From positions 8,474,001-8,538,000 of the forward strand of contig CM065389.1 of assembly GCA_033060915.1 (NCBI GenBank): a stretch of DNA of 64,000 nucleotides, read 5' to 3'. The stretch comes from Euryodendron excelsum. Lineage: Eukaryota; Streptophyta; Magnoliopsida; Ericales; Pentaphylacaceae. How positions within the stretch are numbered: position 1 is the stretch's first letter; each line of letters begins with the position of its first letter. Shown here piece by piece: positions 1-11,289 of this stretch. Made by a program: the position numbers and the translations under genes. Below the pieces are notes generated by a model that did not search any database, was not told the origin of the DNA, and was given only the letters and a program-made list of their open reading frames with translations.

Positions 1-5
1 TTCTT

Positions 6-1021
6 TTGGCATTTGGTTTCTTTTATAGTGTTGTTGATCCTTCTCTCCTCATTCACAAATTAGATCGCGGCACATTGGTGTTATTGCTCTACGTTGTTGA
101 TATGATGGTCACCAGTAATCATCCTTTGTCTCTCGAAGAATTCATTATCTCACTGAGCCATGAATTTGCCATGAAAGACATGGGACCAATTCACTATTTT
201 TTGGGAGTTGAGATCCAACGCTTTTCTGATGGACTTTTTCTATGTCAAACTTGGTATGCCTTATCCATCCTTAATCGAGCTCACATGGCGAGTTGTAAAC
301 CTGTTCGCACACCGATGGCCACAACCTCTCGCCATATCATCAATCATGAACCATACCCAGATCTGGTCTTTTATCGAAGTATTGTGGGTCCTCTTCATTA
401 TCTTACAATTACTAGACATGATCTTTCCTATGTTATTAACTTCATTTTCCAATTTACGCACAAACCCACTTTGGGCCATTTGAAATTGTCAAGTGAATAC
501 TACAATATGTTAGTGGCACATTAGATTGTGGCTTGCGCATCCTATCCAAATCAACACTTTGACTTATTTTCCTTCTCGGACGCTAATTGGGCTGGATGTC
601 CCCTTACTAGACGGTCGACTATTGGATTTTGTGCTTTCTTAGGCAGTAATTATGTGTCATGGAGTTCTAAGAAAAAAGTACTGTTCCCTGATCTAGTGTC
701 GAGGCTGAATATAGATCTATGACAACTACAGCTGTTGACCTGACATGGCTCTCTTTTTTGCTAAGAGATCTTGGAATCTACCAATCCAAACCACCTATTC
801 TCTTTTGTGACAACCTTAGTGCTATCTACATGAAAGTCAATCCTGTGTTTCATGCGCGAACAAAGCACATTGAACTTGATTATCACTATGTTCGTGAAAA
901 GGTTGCATTTGGTATGTTGACTACTCGATATGTTTCCTCAACTTCTCAACTTGCTGACATTTTTACTCAGCCTTTGTCTAAGAGCTCCTTTGATAATCTA
1001 TGTATCAAACTTGGCCTCTAG
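6..1021 (+). pseudogene. Ty1/copia reverse transcriptase-RNase H remnant
   Basis: This is the C-terminal part of a copia pol gene, cut off by the window start. The first segment (6-524) is the end of the reverse transcriptase. Its active-site box reads LLLYVVDMMV where copia elements normally have YVDD, so one catalytic Asp is lost. It is followed by the typical KDMGPIHYFLGVEI stretch. A stop at 522-524 lies in frame with the next segment (528-722), which has the RNase H motif [16 protein letters not shown] frameshift near 690-719 leads into 719-1021, with the family's TKHIELDYHYVR and LADIFTQPLSK motifs. The gene is dead: one active-site change, one stop and one frameshift. The family call is firm; the lineage within copia is not resolved. 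Confidence 0.9.
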
Positions 1022-1241
1022 AGCTCCCCATAGCCCCATTAGGGGGGTAAAGGAACTTCTGATCATATTGATACAGGGAATATCTCATCACACAATCAAT
1101 GGAGAGAAGATTTAAAGAGAGCAAGTCAAGCTCCTTGATTCTTACACTAATGGATGGCCTTGCTACACATGTTAATGAGTTGATTCATATTTTGAATGAT
1201 TCCTTGAATCACTCTCCTACTTTGTGACTCATCCCCAAAGG
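1022..1241. other. Copia 3' flank, no gene
   Basis: A purine-rich stretch (AGGGGGGTAAAGG, about 1042-1054) just after the RNase H end could be the old polypurine tract of the copia remnant. I could not recognise an LTR after it. No coding potential. Confidence 0.3.
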
Positions 1242-1960
1242 TGCTTTTTTTATCTGCAAGTGTACGGTTGACGATTGTAGTTTTATCCAGGAAGTCCAAA
1301 ATCGTATTTCCTCAAGGACCAAGTCCAATATAAGCTATTGATACTTAACTCACACTAAACTAACTCGGATTGAATGAAAATTATGTGAATTAAATCTAAA
1401 TAAAAGGAAAAATAAAAGAGACTGAAAATCTTTTGGGTTTTAATGAGAGTTTTGAATTACTAAACTATTGCAATGAAAATAAAAGTAATTTACAACTAGA
1501 CAATTAAAATAAAACAAATTGAAATTAAATTTAAAGCAATTAAAAAGGAATTGGGCTTAATTGATCTAATCACTCAATTCATCAATGGCTTTCAATGAGA
1601 TTTATAACTCAAATCAAACACAACATTTAAGAGTGTTTGATTCGGAGGATTTAATTTTGAAAATCAATAATTCTCAAGCAATTGAAATTAGATACATGCT
1701 CAACAGGAAAATCAAAGGTTAATACCATCGATTTAACAAGGGTCAATACCAAATTTGGAGTTTGTGCATTGAATTAATCAAATATAGTCAATAACCTAGG
1801 TGTTTTAAGACATCTTGCAATCAATTCATGGAAATGAAGTCCTAGTAATTATGGAGTAATTATCTAGTGGAGAGTCATGTATTAATACCATCGATTTAAG
1901 TGATTAAAATTCCCAAACTTAGTCAATAATTTAAGTGTTCTAAGATTTTCATATGCAATT

Positions 1961-2561
1961 TGTAAGTGGGATTTTACTGGAAGGCTGGGCCGAACTCTCA
2001 AGCCCAAAAATGGATGAGTCCAGGTATCTCCTGCAAGACGAAGAGGTTAGAATGGGTCGACCCGTAATGGGCCGATCACACTCCAAAGATTAGGTCAGCA
2101 AGCTTAATCGATGAAGATGAATGAAAGTGGTCAATACTAGGAGTTAACTGTCCATACCTGGCTCTCGGTGCCTTAGGTATTTATAGAACCTTTGAGGGAG
2201 TGTGTTCTGCCTTAGTCTACTAGCAGGCTCTCATGGCCTACTGGGTAGGTGTCATCATTGACGCCGCCTGATTATTCACAGAATCTGGCGCACTGTCGCG
2301 GGGGATTCCGACTGACCGGACGTGCACGTTGATGTCGCGTGGGTAGACGCATGTGTATTTAATGCGAGTCAACTTTGCATTTAATGCGCAGAGACCGCTA
2401 GCGGTTTGGGCCCGCTTTTCGTGATTTAGGCTGCGCTGCGAAGGAGGTCGGCAGTCTGGCCTTTCCTCTAATTCTGATCTGGGCTAGCAAAGCAGCCCCA
2501 ACTTTGATTTGCGCAGATTGGGCCTAATCCATTGGGTTGGGCCGGGGGTTATTCCCCCACA
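1961..2561 (-). repeat. Tat element 3' LTR
   Basis: 601 bp, TGTAAGTGGG...CCCCCACA on the plus strand. It ends in a small hairpin (GGGGGTTATTCCCCC). A TATA-like GGTATTTATAGAACC lies at about 2175-2190 (minus strand TATAAATA). The adjacent GGGGGGCA on the minus strand (2562-2575) serves as polypurine tract. Confidence 0.93.
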
Positions 2562-2690
2562 ATTGCCCCCCAGCCATTGTGTCGTTTTGGATTCTGAAAC
2601 GGCCAAGGGATGTAACGGTCACCCGGCCACATAAATGGCGAGGATTTTAAAAAATTCAATGGTGGGGCGTTATTGAATCGACGACCGACG

Positions 2691-2764
2691 TGACGCTTCG
2701 GCAGAGCGTCATGATTAATGCCGGTTTACTGTGTACGAACCGACGGCTCTGGCGTGTATAAAAG
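2691..2764 (+). promoter_or_regulatory. Putative promoter of the antisense accessory gene
   Basis: A clear TATA box (TATAAAAG, 2757-2764) lies 159 bases before the ATG at 2923. Upstream is an inverted pair of TGACG-type words (TGACGCT 2691-2697 and AGCGTCA 2705-2711, 7-base loop). These resemble the as-1 class of bZIP-binding sites. Neither lies in the LTR, so the gene appears to carry its own promoter inside the element. Function is inferred from position. Confidence 0.5.
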
Positions 2765-2922
2765 ACCGACGCCCTAATCAGTTGGAAGATACTTGATCTT
2801 TTTCCTTTGCCTTCTGAATAGCGTGTGCGTCAACTGTTTCGGAACCCACCACTGTAAGTGTCTTTTGAGCCCGCAACTCCTTTGCTCTTAATTGCGTTCT
2901 GTGTCTTGACGGTTGTCCCCTG

Positions 2923-5146
2923 ATGGCATCCCGTCTTCGTAAAATGTTAGATGGTCTGTCGGCCCTTGCCACATTTAGGGCTAGGTTTGAAGTCCCGGAT
3001 GAAATCGGCTTAGAGTTGGTCGATCCTGAGGACTATCGCATGGGGGAGACCGAAAAGGGGGTGCCGTTCCCAGTCATTGCTATCGTAGAAGGGGGGCTTA
3101 GGTTTCCCCTCCACCCTCTTCTTCATAAATTCATAGTGAAAAATAAAGTGTCGCTTCCCAGTTAGCATTGAACGTATATAGAATCTTCTTTGGCATGCTA
3201 GAAATAAATCGACGCCTGGGGGTGAACCTGGGCCTTGCCGAACTGGACTACTGCTACACTCTTTGTAAAGTCGGAGGTAGTTACAAGGTTTACCTCCGGG
3301 TAGTAAAGAAGTCCTTAGAGTTAGTGAAGTGTCTGCCTTCCTCAGGGAAGGGTGTCGACGACGTTAGGGTTTGGGTAACCGGTCCATGGGAGTTCGGCAA
3401 CGTTCCCGAAAAGGATAGACCGGCGATTCGATGCCCTAGAGTGCCCGTCGAACTAGGTTTGATGCCGATCTCTCGCACTGTGCGTCATTTTAAGTTTCAG
3501 TTCGCAGCCAAACTAACTCTCAAACTTTTTGCAGACACAAGGAAGCGGTCAAAAGCTCGCGACTGGTTGGTCAACTCTGACGACCTCAACAAGGTCTTGA
3601 ACTATGTCGGCGAAGGTCGACTAAGATATATAGCTCGGGCTGTACATATCTTGCTCTCCTACCCACTGCGATACTCGACTTTCACTACCGAGACGGGTGT
3701 CCCCCAAAGTGTACTAGCAAGATTAGCGGACGAAAGCGCCGAAGGGGACTTCGAGGAAATCCCTACTGGAATAGCGATCGAGAGGGCGCGCATCCCTACA
3801 GGCGTGACAGTCGCGGTTGCTCCTCCATTTGCATCACCTGGTGAAGAACGGCAAGAAGAGCGAACCAAATCACATAGCTCGACATCCACATCGTCACCGT
3901 ACACTGTGCCCGACCGCCGAGTTGAGATTCCCACCGGAACAAGTGATTCGAGCCCATCCCCCGACAAAATGGACGGAATGAGCCTGAAGGAAAGGATGTT
4001 TGCTCTTGCGGGACAGCCACTAAAGTCGGCCACACCTACTCCTGCCGAAACTCCCCCAACCGAGCTGGTGGTAACTCCCGTGGAGGAGGCCCCTCCCGCG
4101 CAACAGAGGCCGGACACTCGGCAACAAAGAAAGAGGAGGCCCGATGTCACTCCAACTCCAGCCCCCAAAAGGCAGAAAGGCAAAGGCGTGGTGGACGAGG
4201 TCGGCGAGACTGTGACCATCACTCCGGACATTCTCGGCCGTCCTATGACGACAGCAGATTCTATGATCGATCAGCCCGAGGTTGCGTTTGGTGTTATGAA
4301 GAGCGTCCTTCAGAAAAAGGACGTAGCGAAGCTGGGCGAAGCAAGCGACTCAGCCGTTTTTATGGGCGCTTTTCATGACTCGATACTGGTAAGTCGGCTC
4401 TGACTTTTTCGATGACTACAGACTTTTTGGACACTCGCCCTAAAAACGACCTTTTCCGATTTGTGTAGGGCTGTCTGAATTCCTTGGAGGTGATGACGCG
4501 CTTCCAAAAGCTTGCCGAGGTTCACCAACAACTTATTGAAGAGCACGGCCGTTTGAAGCTCGAGTGGATTGAAGCGAATAAAGAGCGGATCACCTTTAGG
4601 AAACAGGCCGAGCAGGCTTTCGCCGAGCTTTTACTGACGAAAGTCGACTTTGAAAAGAGGGATAGGGATCTTGCCGACCTCGAGAAGAAGTTTGATGTGC
4701 AGTCCGTAGATCTGCACAATGCAAATGAGGAGGTGGAGACCCTTAAGACTGAAGTGGCCAAGCTGAAGGTGGAAAAAGAGGCCATATTGAAGAGGGGTGA
4801 AGAGAGGGGGGCCAAGCATTTGGCTGAAGAGATGATGGACCTCAGTCGCACCATATTATGACAGGGTTGGAATGGTGCCCTTGTCGTTGCAGAGCTGGAT
4901 AAGGCCTCCAATGTGTGGGGTCTTTGCCCGGACTACTTTGATACTACCAAGGACGGCGTCGTCTATCCGAAGAAAGTGCTGGCAAATGCCCAATACAGAC
5001 GGGAGCTTAAGTTAAAAGCCGCGGCCGAAGAAGCTGCTGCTCAAAATGAGAGGCTTGGAAATTTGAAGGCCGCAGCTGAAACCCCCGAGAATGTGGAAGA
5101 GATTTCGCCAGGGGTAACTGCAGAGCCGGGGGAGAAGTCGGCATAG
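2923..5146 (+). pseudogene. Antisense accessory gene of the Tat element (putative gypsy-type transposon domain, coiled coil), with intron
   Basis: This gene runs opposite to gag-pol, between integrase and the 3' LTR, a position known for extra ORFs of some Tat-lineage elements. The N-terminal part (2923-3165, then 3168-4388) has the FPLHPLLHKFI and YRIFFGMLEINRRLG blocks of the plant 'putative gypsy type transposon' family (Transposase_28-like, by recall). A Pro/Ser/Thr-rich middle follows. The C-terminal part (4469-5146) is a heptad-rich coiled coil ending in an Ala/Glu-rich tail. A phase-0 GT-AG intron at 4389-4468 (CTG|GTAAGT...TGTGTAG|GGC) joins the two halves in frame. Two lesions break it: a one- or two-base frameshift between 3145 and 3162, and an in-frame TGA at 4859-4861. 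Its biochemical function is unknown. Confidence 0.75.
4389..4468 (+). other. 80-bp intron in the antisense accessory gene
   Basis: Donor GTAAGT is a consensus plant donor and the acceptor TTTGTGTAG follows a T-rich stretch. Splicing is phase 0 and joins ...DSIL to GCLNSLEV with no stop, whereas unspliced translation ends at 4401-4403. The intron is spliceable only on the plus strand, so it supports independent transcription of this gene. Confidence 0.75.
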
Positions 5147-5306
5147 CTTTTCTTTCTTTTTCTTAATTTTTGTAACCATCAATGCCTTCTAATGAGAAAA
5201 ACTCATTTGTTGTTTATTACTGAATCAGCCTTATCTGATTTTTGCTATGAACTGAATCTGTCTCATCTGATTTTGTCGTTTACACTTGATTTCTTTCTTT
5301 GCCTCC

Positions 5307-5557
5307 TTTGGCCGACCTGCCAATCCTGGACAGGACCAAGTATTTTACACTTGGTTTTTATTTTGGCCTTCTTTGGCCGACCTGCCCAACTTGGACAGGA
5401 CCAAGGCTTTTACACTTGGTTTTGATTTTGGCTTTCTTTGGCTGACCTGCCCAACTTGGACAGGACCAAGTTTTTTACACTTGGTTTTATTTTGGCCTTC
5501 TTTGGCCGACCTGCCCAACTTGGACATGACCAAGTTTTTACACTTGGTTTTTATTTT
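5307..5557. repeat. Tandem repeat, 64-65 bp x 4, downstream of the antisense gene
   Basis: Four head-to-tail units, each starting TTTGGCCGACCTGCC and containing CCAAG...CTTGG inverted words that could form hairpins. They lie between the 3' end of the antisense gene (5146) and the 3' end of integrase (5663), where the two transcripts would converge. A terminator or polyadenylation role is possible but unproven. Apparent ORFs here are repeat artefacts. Confidence 0.8.
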
Positions 5558-5662
5558 TCACAGAATGCTCAGAGCAGAGTCATTTGAATAACTTCATTTT
5601 CATTGATTCTTCAGCAGAGCTTTATACATTTCATGGACTGTTACAGTGCATGGAGCTTTGTA

Positions 5663-6730
5663 TTACTGGTAGAACTTCCTCAAGTTAGTCGCATTCCATG
5701 GTCGCGGCAATTGTCGCCCTTCTTCAACGGTCTCTAGTCTGTATGCGCCGATACCGACCTGGGATATGACTCTGTAGGGGCCTTCCCAGTTTGGGCCGAG
5801 CTTTCCATCTGCCGCCTTCTTGGTTGCCCCCAACACTTTTCGTAAAACCAGATCTCCTGGAGCAAAGTTTCTCGGGCGGACCCGCTTGTTGTAAGAGCGT
5901 TTTAGCTGTCGCTGGTACTCTGTGAGCCTGATCAAGGCGGTTTCCCTTCTTTCTTCGACGAGGTCCAGGTCTCTTGCAACCGTCTGGTCATTGACACCAG
6001 TGTTAAAGGCTGCCGATCTGATGGTTGGTAGTCCGATCTCCAAGGGGATGACTGCCTCCAACCCGTATGCCAAGGAGAACTGCGTTTCCCTAGTGGACCT
6101 CCTAGGGGTTGTTCTGTAGGACCACAAAACATTGGGTAGCTCCTCTGTCCACTTCCCCTTGGCCTTTTTCAGTCGCTTCTTGACTCTGTTAAGCATGGTT
6201 TTATTTGAAATCTCGGCTTGCCCGTTGCATTGGGGGTAGGCCGGTGTTGAGTAATAGTTTATGATCCCCAATCCTTCGCAAAATGATCTAAAGATGTTGC
6301 CATCGAATTGGGTGCCGTTATCTGATATAATGGCATGGGGCAACCCGAATCTGGTGACAATGCTTTTCCATACGAACCTTTTGGCATCAATTTTCTTGAT
6401 GTTTGATAAAGGTTCCGCTTCCACCCACTTGGTAAAGTAGTCGGTGGCCATGATGAGAAACCTTTTGTTGCCCAGGGCTCGAGGCAAAGGTCCGATAATG
6501 TCCAGTCCCCACTAAGCGAAAGGCCACGGACTGGTGATGGTGGCGAGGTCCTCGGCTGGCTGGCGGATGATGGGGGAAAACCTCTGACATTTGTCACACT
6601 TCAGGACGTACTGGGCTGCATCCTTCTGCATGTAAGGCCACCAGTATCCCTGTGAGATGGCTCGGTGTGTTATTGATCTTCCGCCGACATGACTTCCACA
6701 TATCCCTTCGTGGATTTCGAACAAGACGCT
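5663..6730 (-). pseudogene. Tat element integrase
   Basis: Integrase of the gypsy pol polyprotein, which inserts the cDNA into the genome. Visible in order: the zinc-binding HHCC region (EIHEGICGSHVGG... and CDKCQRF, 6724-6560), then the DDE core with Asp in MATDYFTKWVEAEP, Asp in IISDNGTQFDG and Glu in NGQAEISNK. A C-terminal region ending GPYRVISQVGIGAYRLE follows, and the stop is at 5663. The frame is shared with the upstream RNase H segment. It is interrupted by TAG at 6731-6733 and TAG at 6512-6514, both of which fit single transitions. All catalytic residues remain, so only stops inactivate it. Confidence 0.92.
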
Positions 6731-6733
6731 CTA

Positions 6734-7384
6734 TACTTGGTCCGGATGGACACAGTGCAAATATGGACCTGTAAAGGAACGTCTGTAAAGTTCCTTACTT
6801 GGTGATAGCCAATACCTGAGAGATGCATGCTTGATTCGCCGAGCTTCAGCCTCATCGTCTGGCAGCTTGTCTGTGTCAAGGTAAGAGATGATTGGGTCCA
6901 TCCATGATGGTCCCAACTTTTCAGCTGTTAGGGCTTCCTCCTCCTCCCGAAAGATGCTGGGCTTGGCAAGGGTTTCAACATTGATCGTCCTTTTTGAACC
7001 AGATTTCAGAGCCGTGGCCAGAGTTGCCAAGGCATCCGCATGTGAGTTGTTATTTCGGCTAATCTGTCGAAGCTTGTAGCTTTTAAATTGGCCGAGTAGT
7101 TCCTTGGCTTTTGCTAGGTACCGCGTCATTCTGTCGTTTTTTGCTACGTATTCCCCTGTGATTTGGTTTACGACAAGTAAGGAGTCCGAATATATGACGA
7201 TTTCTGGAATTCGAAGTTCAATGGCTCGACGTATTCCGGCGAGCAAGGCCTCTAATTCTGATTCATTATTGGAGGTAGTGAACTCCAGTTTGATGGCTTG
7301 TTCGATGGTTAGACCGTCTGGTGTGACGAGTACGATGCCTGAGCCTGCCCCCCGGTCATTGGAAGCTCCGTCCACGTAGAGTTT
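6734..7384 (-). pseudogene. Tat element archaeal-type RNase H (second RNase H)
   Basis: The segment begins YVDGASNDRGAGSGIVLV and continues through SNNESELEALLAGI, YSDSLLVVNQI and NSHADALATLA. These are the D-E-D-D blocks of the archaeal/plant-type RNase H that Tat-lineage elements carry in addition to the normal RT-linked RNase H. It is in frame with integrase downstream and with the first RNase H upstream (TAG at 7385-7387 between them). After the catalytic core comes a linker leading to the integrase zinc region. The domain is the main basis for the Tat assignment. Confidence 0.88.
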
Positions 7385-8801
7385 CTAATGATCAGATTGT
7401 TCCCAAAGGTCCAGGGGGAGTTCGTGTTGTGGTTGGCCAGTTGCTGGGGTCTGTTCTACTTCTGGTGGTATCTCGACAGAGAACTCGGCAACAAAGTCGG
7501 CGAGAACTTGCCCCTTCATTGCCAATCTAGGTTGGAACTTGATGTCAAACTCCCCTAATTCCACGGCCCATTTTGCAATTCTTCCTGAGAAATCGGCCTT
7601 CCTTAGAAGAGGTTTGAGCTGGTGGTTAGTGAGGATGTTGATGGTGTGAGTTCTGAAGTAATGCACCAACTTGCGAGATGCCACTATCAGTGCGAGTGTC
7701 AGCTTTTCGAGGGGTAGGTATCTGCTCTTGGCTCCAAGAAGGGTTTTGCTGAGTAATAGACCGGGAATTGTTGTCGGTTTTCTTGCCTGAGTAGGACCGC
7801 GCTGACTGCATGGTCTGATACTGCAAGATAGAGGAAAAGTTCTTCGTGCTGGACAGGGGTGGAGAGCAAGGGTGGCTTGGTTAGGTAGTTTTTTAGGTCG
7901 GCAAGGGTAGAGTCACATTCTGGGGTCCACTCGAACCGTTCTTGTTTCTTTAGGAGCTGGAAGAAGGGTCGACACCTGTCCGATGAACGGTTGATGAATC
8001 TGTTGAATGCGGCGACCATTCTTGTCAATTTCTGAACCTCTTTGGCATTCCTTGGAGCTTGAATACTCCGAATCGCACTGATCTGCCGTGGGTCCACTTC
8101 AATGCCCCGTTGTGTGACCAGGAATCCCAAAAACTTGCCTGAGCCGACCCCGAAGACACATTTTGAAGCGTTCAACCGCATTTTGTAGTCCTTCAGGATA
8201 CAGAGTACCTCCTTCTGGTCCACCAAGTGGGTGTTGCTCAATTTGCTTTTTACCACCATGTCATCGTTGTAGACATTGACAGTTCTGCCGAGCTGCGTCT
8301 TGAACATCTTTGTGACCAGTCGCTGATACGTAGCTCCGGCGTTCTTCAGTCCAAAGGGCATAACTCTATAGCAGTAAATACCCCTTGGAGTGATGAAGGC
8401 CGTCTTCTCTTGGTCGTCGGGGTGGAGTGGGATCTGGTGGTATCCTCTGTAAGCATCCAGGAAACTCATCCTTCTGAAGCCGGCGATTGCATCCACAAGT
8501 TGGTCAATCTTGGGCAGGGGAATGGATTTTTAGGGCATGCCCTATTGAGATCAGCGAAGTCCACACAGACCCTCCACTTTCCGTCCTTCTTTTTTACAAC
8601 CACCGTATTTGATAACCAGCTTGGGTAGTTGATTTCCCGAATGGCCCCAGCTTCCAAAAGCTTCTCTGTTTCCTCCAAGACAGCGTCCACATGCTGGGTA
8701 GCTGCCCTTCTCCCCTTTTGGACGACAGGTCGGCAGTTTGGGTTAACATTCAGACGATGACAAGCAACGTCAACGCCGATCCCAGGCATGTCATAAGGGG
8801 T
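7385..8801 (-). pseudogene. Tat element reverse transcriptase and RNase H
   Basis: Gypsy reverse transcriptase. The N-terminal part (8789-8466) has KKKDGKWRVCVDFADLNRACPK. A one-base deletion near 8520 shifts the frame. The main part (8496-7699) has DAYRGYHQIPL, MPFGLKNAGATYQRL and the active-site box VYNDDMVVKS. The last normally reads YVDD; both Asp residues are kept. The tether and RNase H follow (WTPECDSTLADLK, LYLAVSD). A second frameshift near 7700 leads to the RNase H C-terminus (7684-7385: TNHQLKPLL, GRIAKWAVELGEFDI). Upstream, an in-frame TGA at 8802-8804 separates it from the protease. At least two frameshifts and the bordering stops make it non-functional. Confidence 0.92.
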
Positions 8802-9566
8802 TCAGGCGAACACTTCTAGGAAGTTCGTCAGCAACTCGAGTAGGGACTTTTCCTCTCGTTTGGACTGAGAGGTGCCGATGACGAAGTATTTGTCTCCTCG
8901 CCGATCAATGTATATCTTCTTCAGGTCATCCACAGCTTTATTCTCGGGTGTCTGTCCCACGTCATCAATTGTGGGGGTGTCTTCATGCAGCTCCATCATC
9001 TGCACTTTCTCAGACTTTGTCTTTGTCGCACATGCCATTAGGAAACCTTGTTTGGCGGCCACTTGATCTCCCCTGATTTCTCCAACACCTGTCGGTGTCG
9101 GAAACCGAAGCAGCTGATGGTATGATGACGGAACAGCCCTCATGAGGTGTAACCAGGTTCGCCCTATGATGGCATTGTAGGGGGAGGGCACGTTCACTAC
9201 TAGGAATTCGATTGGCAATGTGATCGCGCTGGCTGTTACAGGAATCATCACCTTTCCCATTGGCCAAACTGGGTTCGAGCTGAATCCGACCAATGGGTTA
9301 AGCGACGGTTGGAGGTCGGACTCATTCAGTCCTAATTGCTTGAAGAGGCTATAGTACATAACTTCGGATGAACTCCCCTGGTCAATGAGCAGCCTTTTGA
9401 CGTCCCAATCCGCCATTCTTAAAGTAACCACCAAAGCATCATTATGAGGGATCTACACTCCCACGAGATCCTCGTCGGTGAAAGAAATTGGTATGTGGCC
9501 ACTGCCGACCTTTGCTTTCTTACTGGTATATTGTACCTGCATCATTTCCCTCAGGTGTGCTGCTTT
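8802..9566 (-). pseudogene. Tat element protease region
   Basis: Retropepsin-like aspartic protease that matures the Gag-Pol polyprotein. The active-site motif is LLIDQGSSSEVMYYSLF; the family usually has D-T/S/G-G-S. The flap-side block YNAIIGRTWLHLMRAVPS follows, as in Tat elements. It lies in the same frame as gag, separated only by TAG at 9567-9569 and a second TAG near 9457-9459. The element may therefore once have made one Gag-Pol ORF. The C-terminal stop at 8802 is TGA where TGG is expected. Confidence 0.85.
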
Positions 9567-11273
9567 CTACATCTCGGCTCGGTATCTGTGCGGGTCGATG
9601 ATCCCTGACTCAACCGAACCGTGCAACACATTGATTATCCGTACCGGTCTTGATTCTGGTTCCTTCCGCGCTGCGTCCTTTACCCGCGGTTGCTCGGTTT
9701 CATTCTTTGTCTTCTCCCGATCAATGAACTGATCGAGGTGGCCTGCTTTGGCCAAGTCCTCCAAGTGATTTTTCAGATGCCGACACTGCTCCGTCTCATG
9801 TCCCTTCTCGTGGTGGTATGAGCAGAATCTCTTCTGGTCTTTTGTCGCTGGGTCTCCTCCCAACTTTGGGGGCCACTTGAAGAAGGGCTTATCACGGATC
9901 TGGGGCAATATTTTATAGATGGGGTCCTTAAAGACTGTGTAGACCCCCTCAGTTACCCTTTTTCCTCGGCCGATGTCTTCTGACCGAGGCTTCTTGGCAT
10001 CCTTCTTATTTGTCTTTTCGGCTGCAACGCCGACCTTGGTTGACGTCCCCTGGGGTACGTCCTCGTCCAGCCGTGCATAGCGCTCGATCCTGAGCATTAG
10101 CTCCTGTATCGTAAGAGCTGGTTTCTTCATTAGGGACTGTCGTAAGCGATGCTCCCTAGGAAGACCAATCTTGAACTGAGTTACAGCTAACTGTTCGCTG
10201 CACTCGTCAATCTCGTTATAAGCTTCCCAGTAGCGTCGGGCGTATGCTCGCAATCCTTCTCCTTTCCCTTTTCGTAATGTCAGCAAGAAATCAACTTCCT
10301 TCGGCTGTAGGCTATTTGCTATGAAACGAGCTGTAAAAAGTTCGGCTAGTTGCCTCCAGCTAGAAACGGATTTAAGTGGCAATTTGTCGAACCACCGTAA
10401 AGCCACACTTCCCAGGCTGGAGGGGAAGATTCGACACATCAGCATCTGGTCACTGCACCACACTACCATAAGCTGTTTGTAATGCCGAACATGGTTAATT
10501 AGGTCGGACTTTCCGTCATAGAGGGTGAACTTTGGTGGGGTGAATTTTCGAGGAATTGGATGGGATTCAATCTCCTCAGTGAATGGCGTGGATGCAATCT
10601 GATCAAGGGCCTTTCTTATCAGGTCATGGGCTGTGCGCTCCTTAGTTTGCTGCCTTCTATCCTCCTGCTTTTCGTTGTACCACTTCTCCCAGTCTTCCTT
10701 CCGCCGATCTCCCTTTGTTGGACTGTTGCGCGGCGGGGTTTCGCTCCTGTCCCTCGGCCGACTTGTGCGGTCGTTCACGCAACGCCCGGTACTAAGGGTG
10801 TAACTTCCCCTTACCGACGGTGCTGGTTCATCCCTGGCGCCGACAACCTGCTCCCGATCTGGGAACCCTTCTCTCCCACGCCCATTTCTGCCAGATAATG
10901 CCTCCCTCATGGCCCGCACCTGGGAGGTGAGGTAGGCTATCTCCTCTTCGCGCCGCCGAATTTCCCTCTCTACTGCACGGAGCTTATCCTCGCTCGGGAC
11001 CCGCCCACTGGAGGGCGATGGGGCCAGATTCTGAGGATGGTTCCTGCGGAAATTTCTATCCCTGACATAGCCCGTATCCCTCCGCATTTCCTCTGGTGCT
11101 TCCTGGTGGCTTTCAGCGGGCGTGCGTATCTCCGACCTTAGTGTTCTCCTTCTTTGCCGATCTACTGGTGTAGATTGGCAATGCGCCAAGTTGGTTGGGT
11201 CTCTACTGGAGGAGGCTCCGAAGCCTCTCCCGTCGTGGTTTTCTCCCCTACGTCTCCGGTTGTCTAGACTCAT
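9567..11273 (-). CDS. Tat element Gag
   Basis: Capsid/nucleocapsid precursor, 568 aa from the ATG at 11273 (MSLDNRRRR), which lies just inside the 5' LTR and primer-binding site. An upstream in-frame extension into the LTR is unlikely to be the start. The N-terminal half is basic and charged (coiled-coil-like around EREIRRREEEIAYLTSQVR). The retrotransposon Gag domain is at about residues 280-380 (LRKGKGEGLRAYARRYWEAY). One CCHC-like finger, CSYHHEKGHETEQC, is at about 480-493 and is followed by RHLKNHLEDLAKAGHL, a Tat-type signature. This is the longest intact ORF of the element. The terminating TAG (9567-9569) may be a mutated CAG rather than the natural end. Confidence 0.85.
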   Translation of the reverse strand: MSLDNRRRRGENHDGRGFGASSSRDPTNLAHCQSTPVDRQRRRTLRSEIRTPAESHQEAPEEMRRDTGYVRDRNFRRNHPQNLAPSPSSGRVPSEDKLRAVEREIRRREEEIAYLTSQVRAMREALSGRNGRGREGFPDREQVVGARDEPAPSVRGSYTLSTGRCVNDRTSRPRDRSETPPRNSPTKGDRRKEDWEKWYNEKQEDRRQQTKERTAHDLIRKALDQIASTPFTEEIESHPIPRKFTPPKFTLYDGKSDLINHVRHYKQLMVVWCSDQMLMCRIFPSSLGSVALRWFDKLPLKSVSSWRQLAELFTARFIANSLQPKEVDFLLTLRKGKGEGLRAYARRYWEAYNEIDECSEQLAVTQFKIGLPREHRLRQSLMKKPALTIQELMLRIERYARLDEDVPQGTSTKVGVAAEKTNKKDAKKPRSEDIGRGKRVTEGVYTVFKDPIYKILPQIRDKPFFKWPPKLGGDPATKDQKRFCSYHHEKGHETEQCRHLKNHLEDLAKAGHLDQFIDREKTKNETEQPRVKDAARKEPESRPVRIINVLHGSVESGIIDPHRYRAEM

Positions 11274-11289
11274 GGTTTTTCTAAGCCTT

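Noticed and set aside
3659..4231. 190-aa minus-strand ORF inside the Tat element
   Set aside because: Antisense shadow of the accessory gene's low-complexity Pro/Thr-rich part.
5192..5591. Overlapping open frames on both strands
   Set aside because: They arise from the 65-bp tandem repeat; repeated peptides with no family resemblance.
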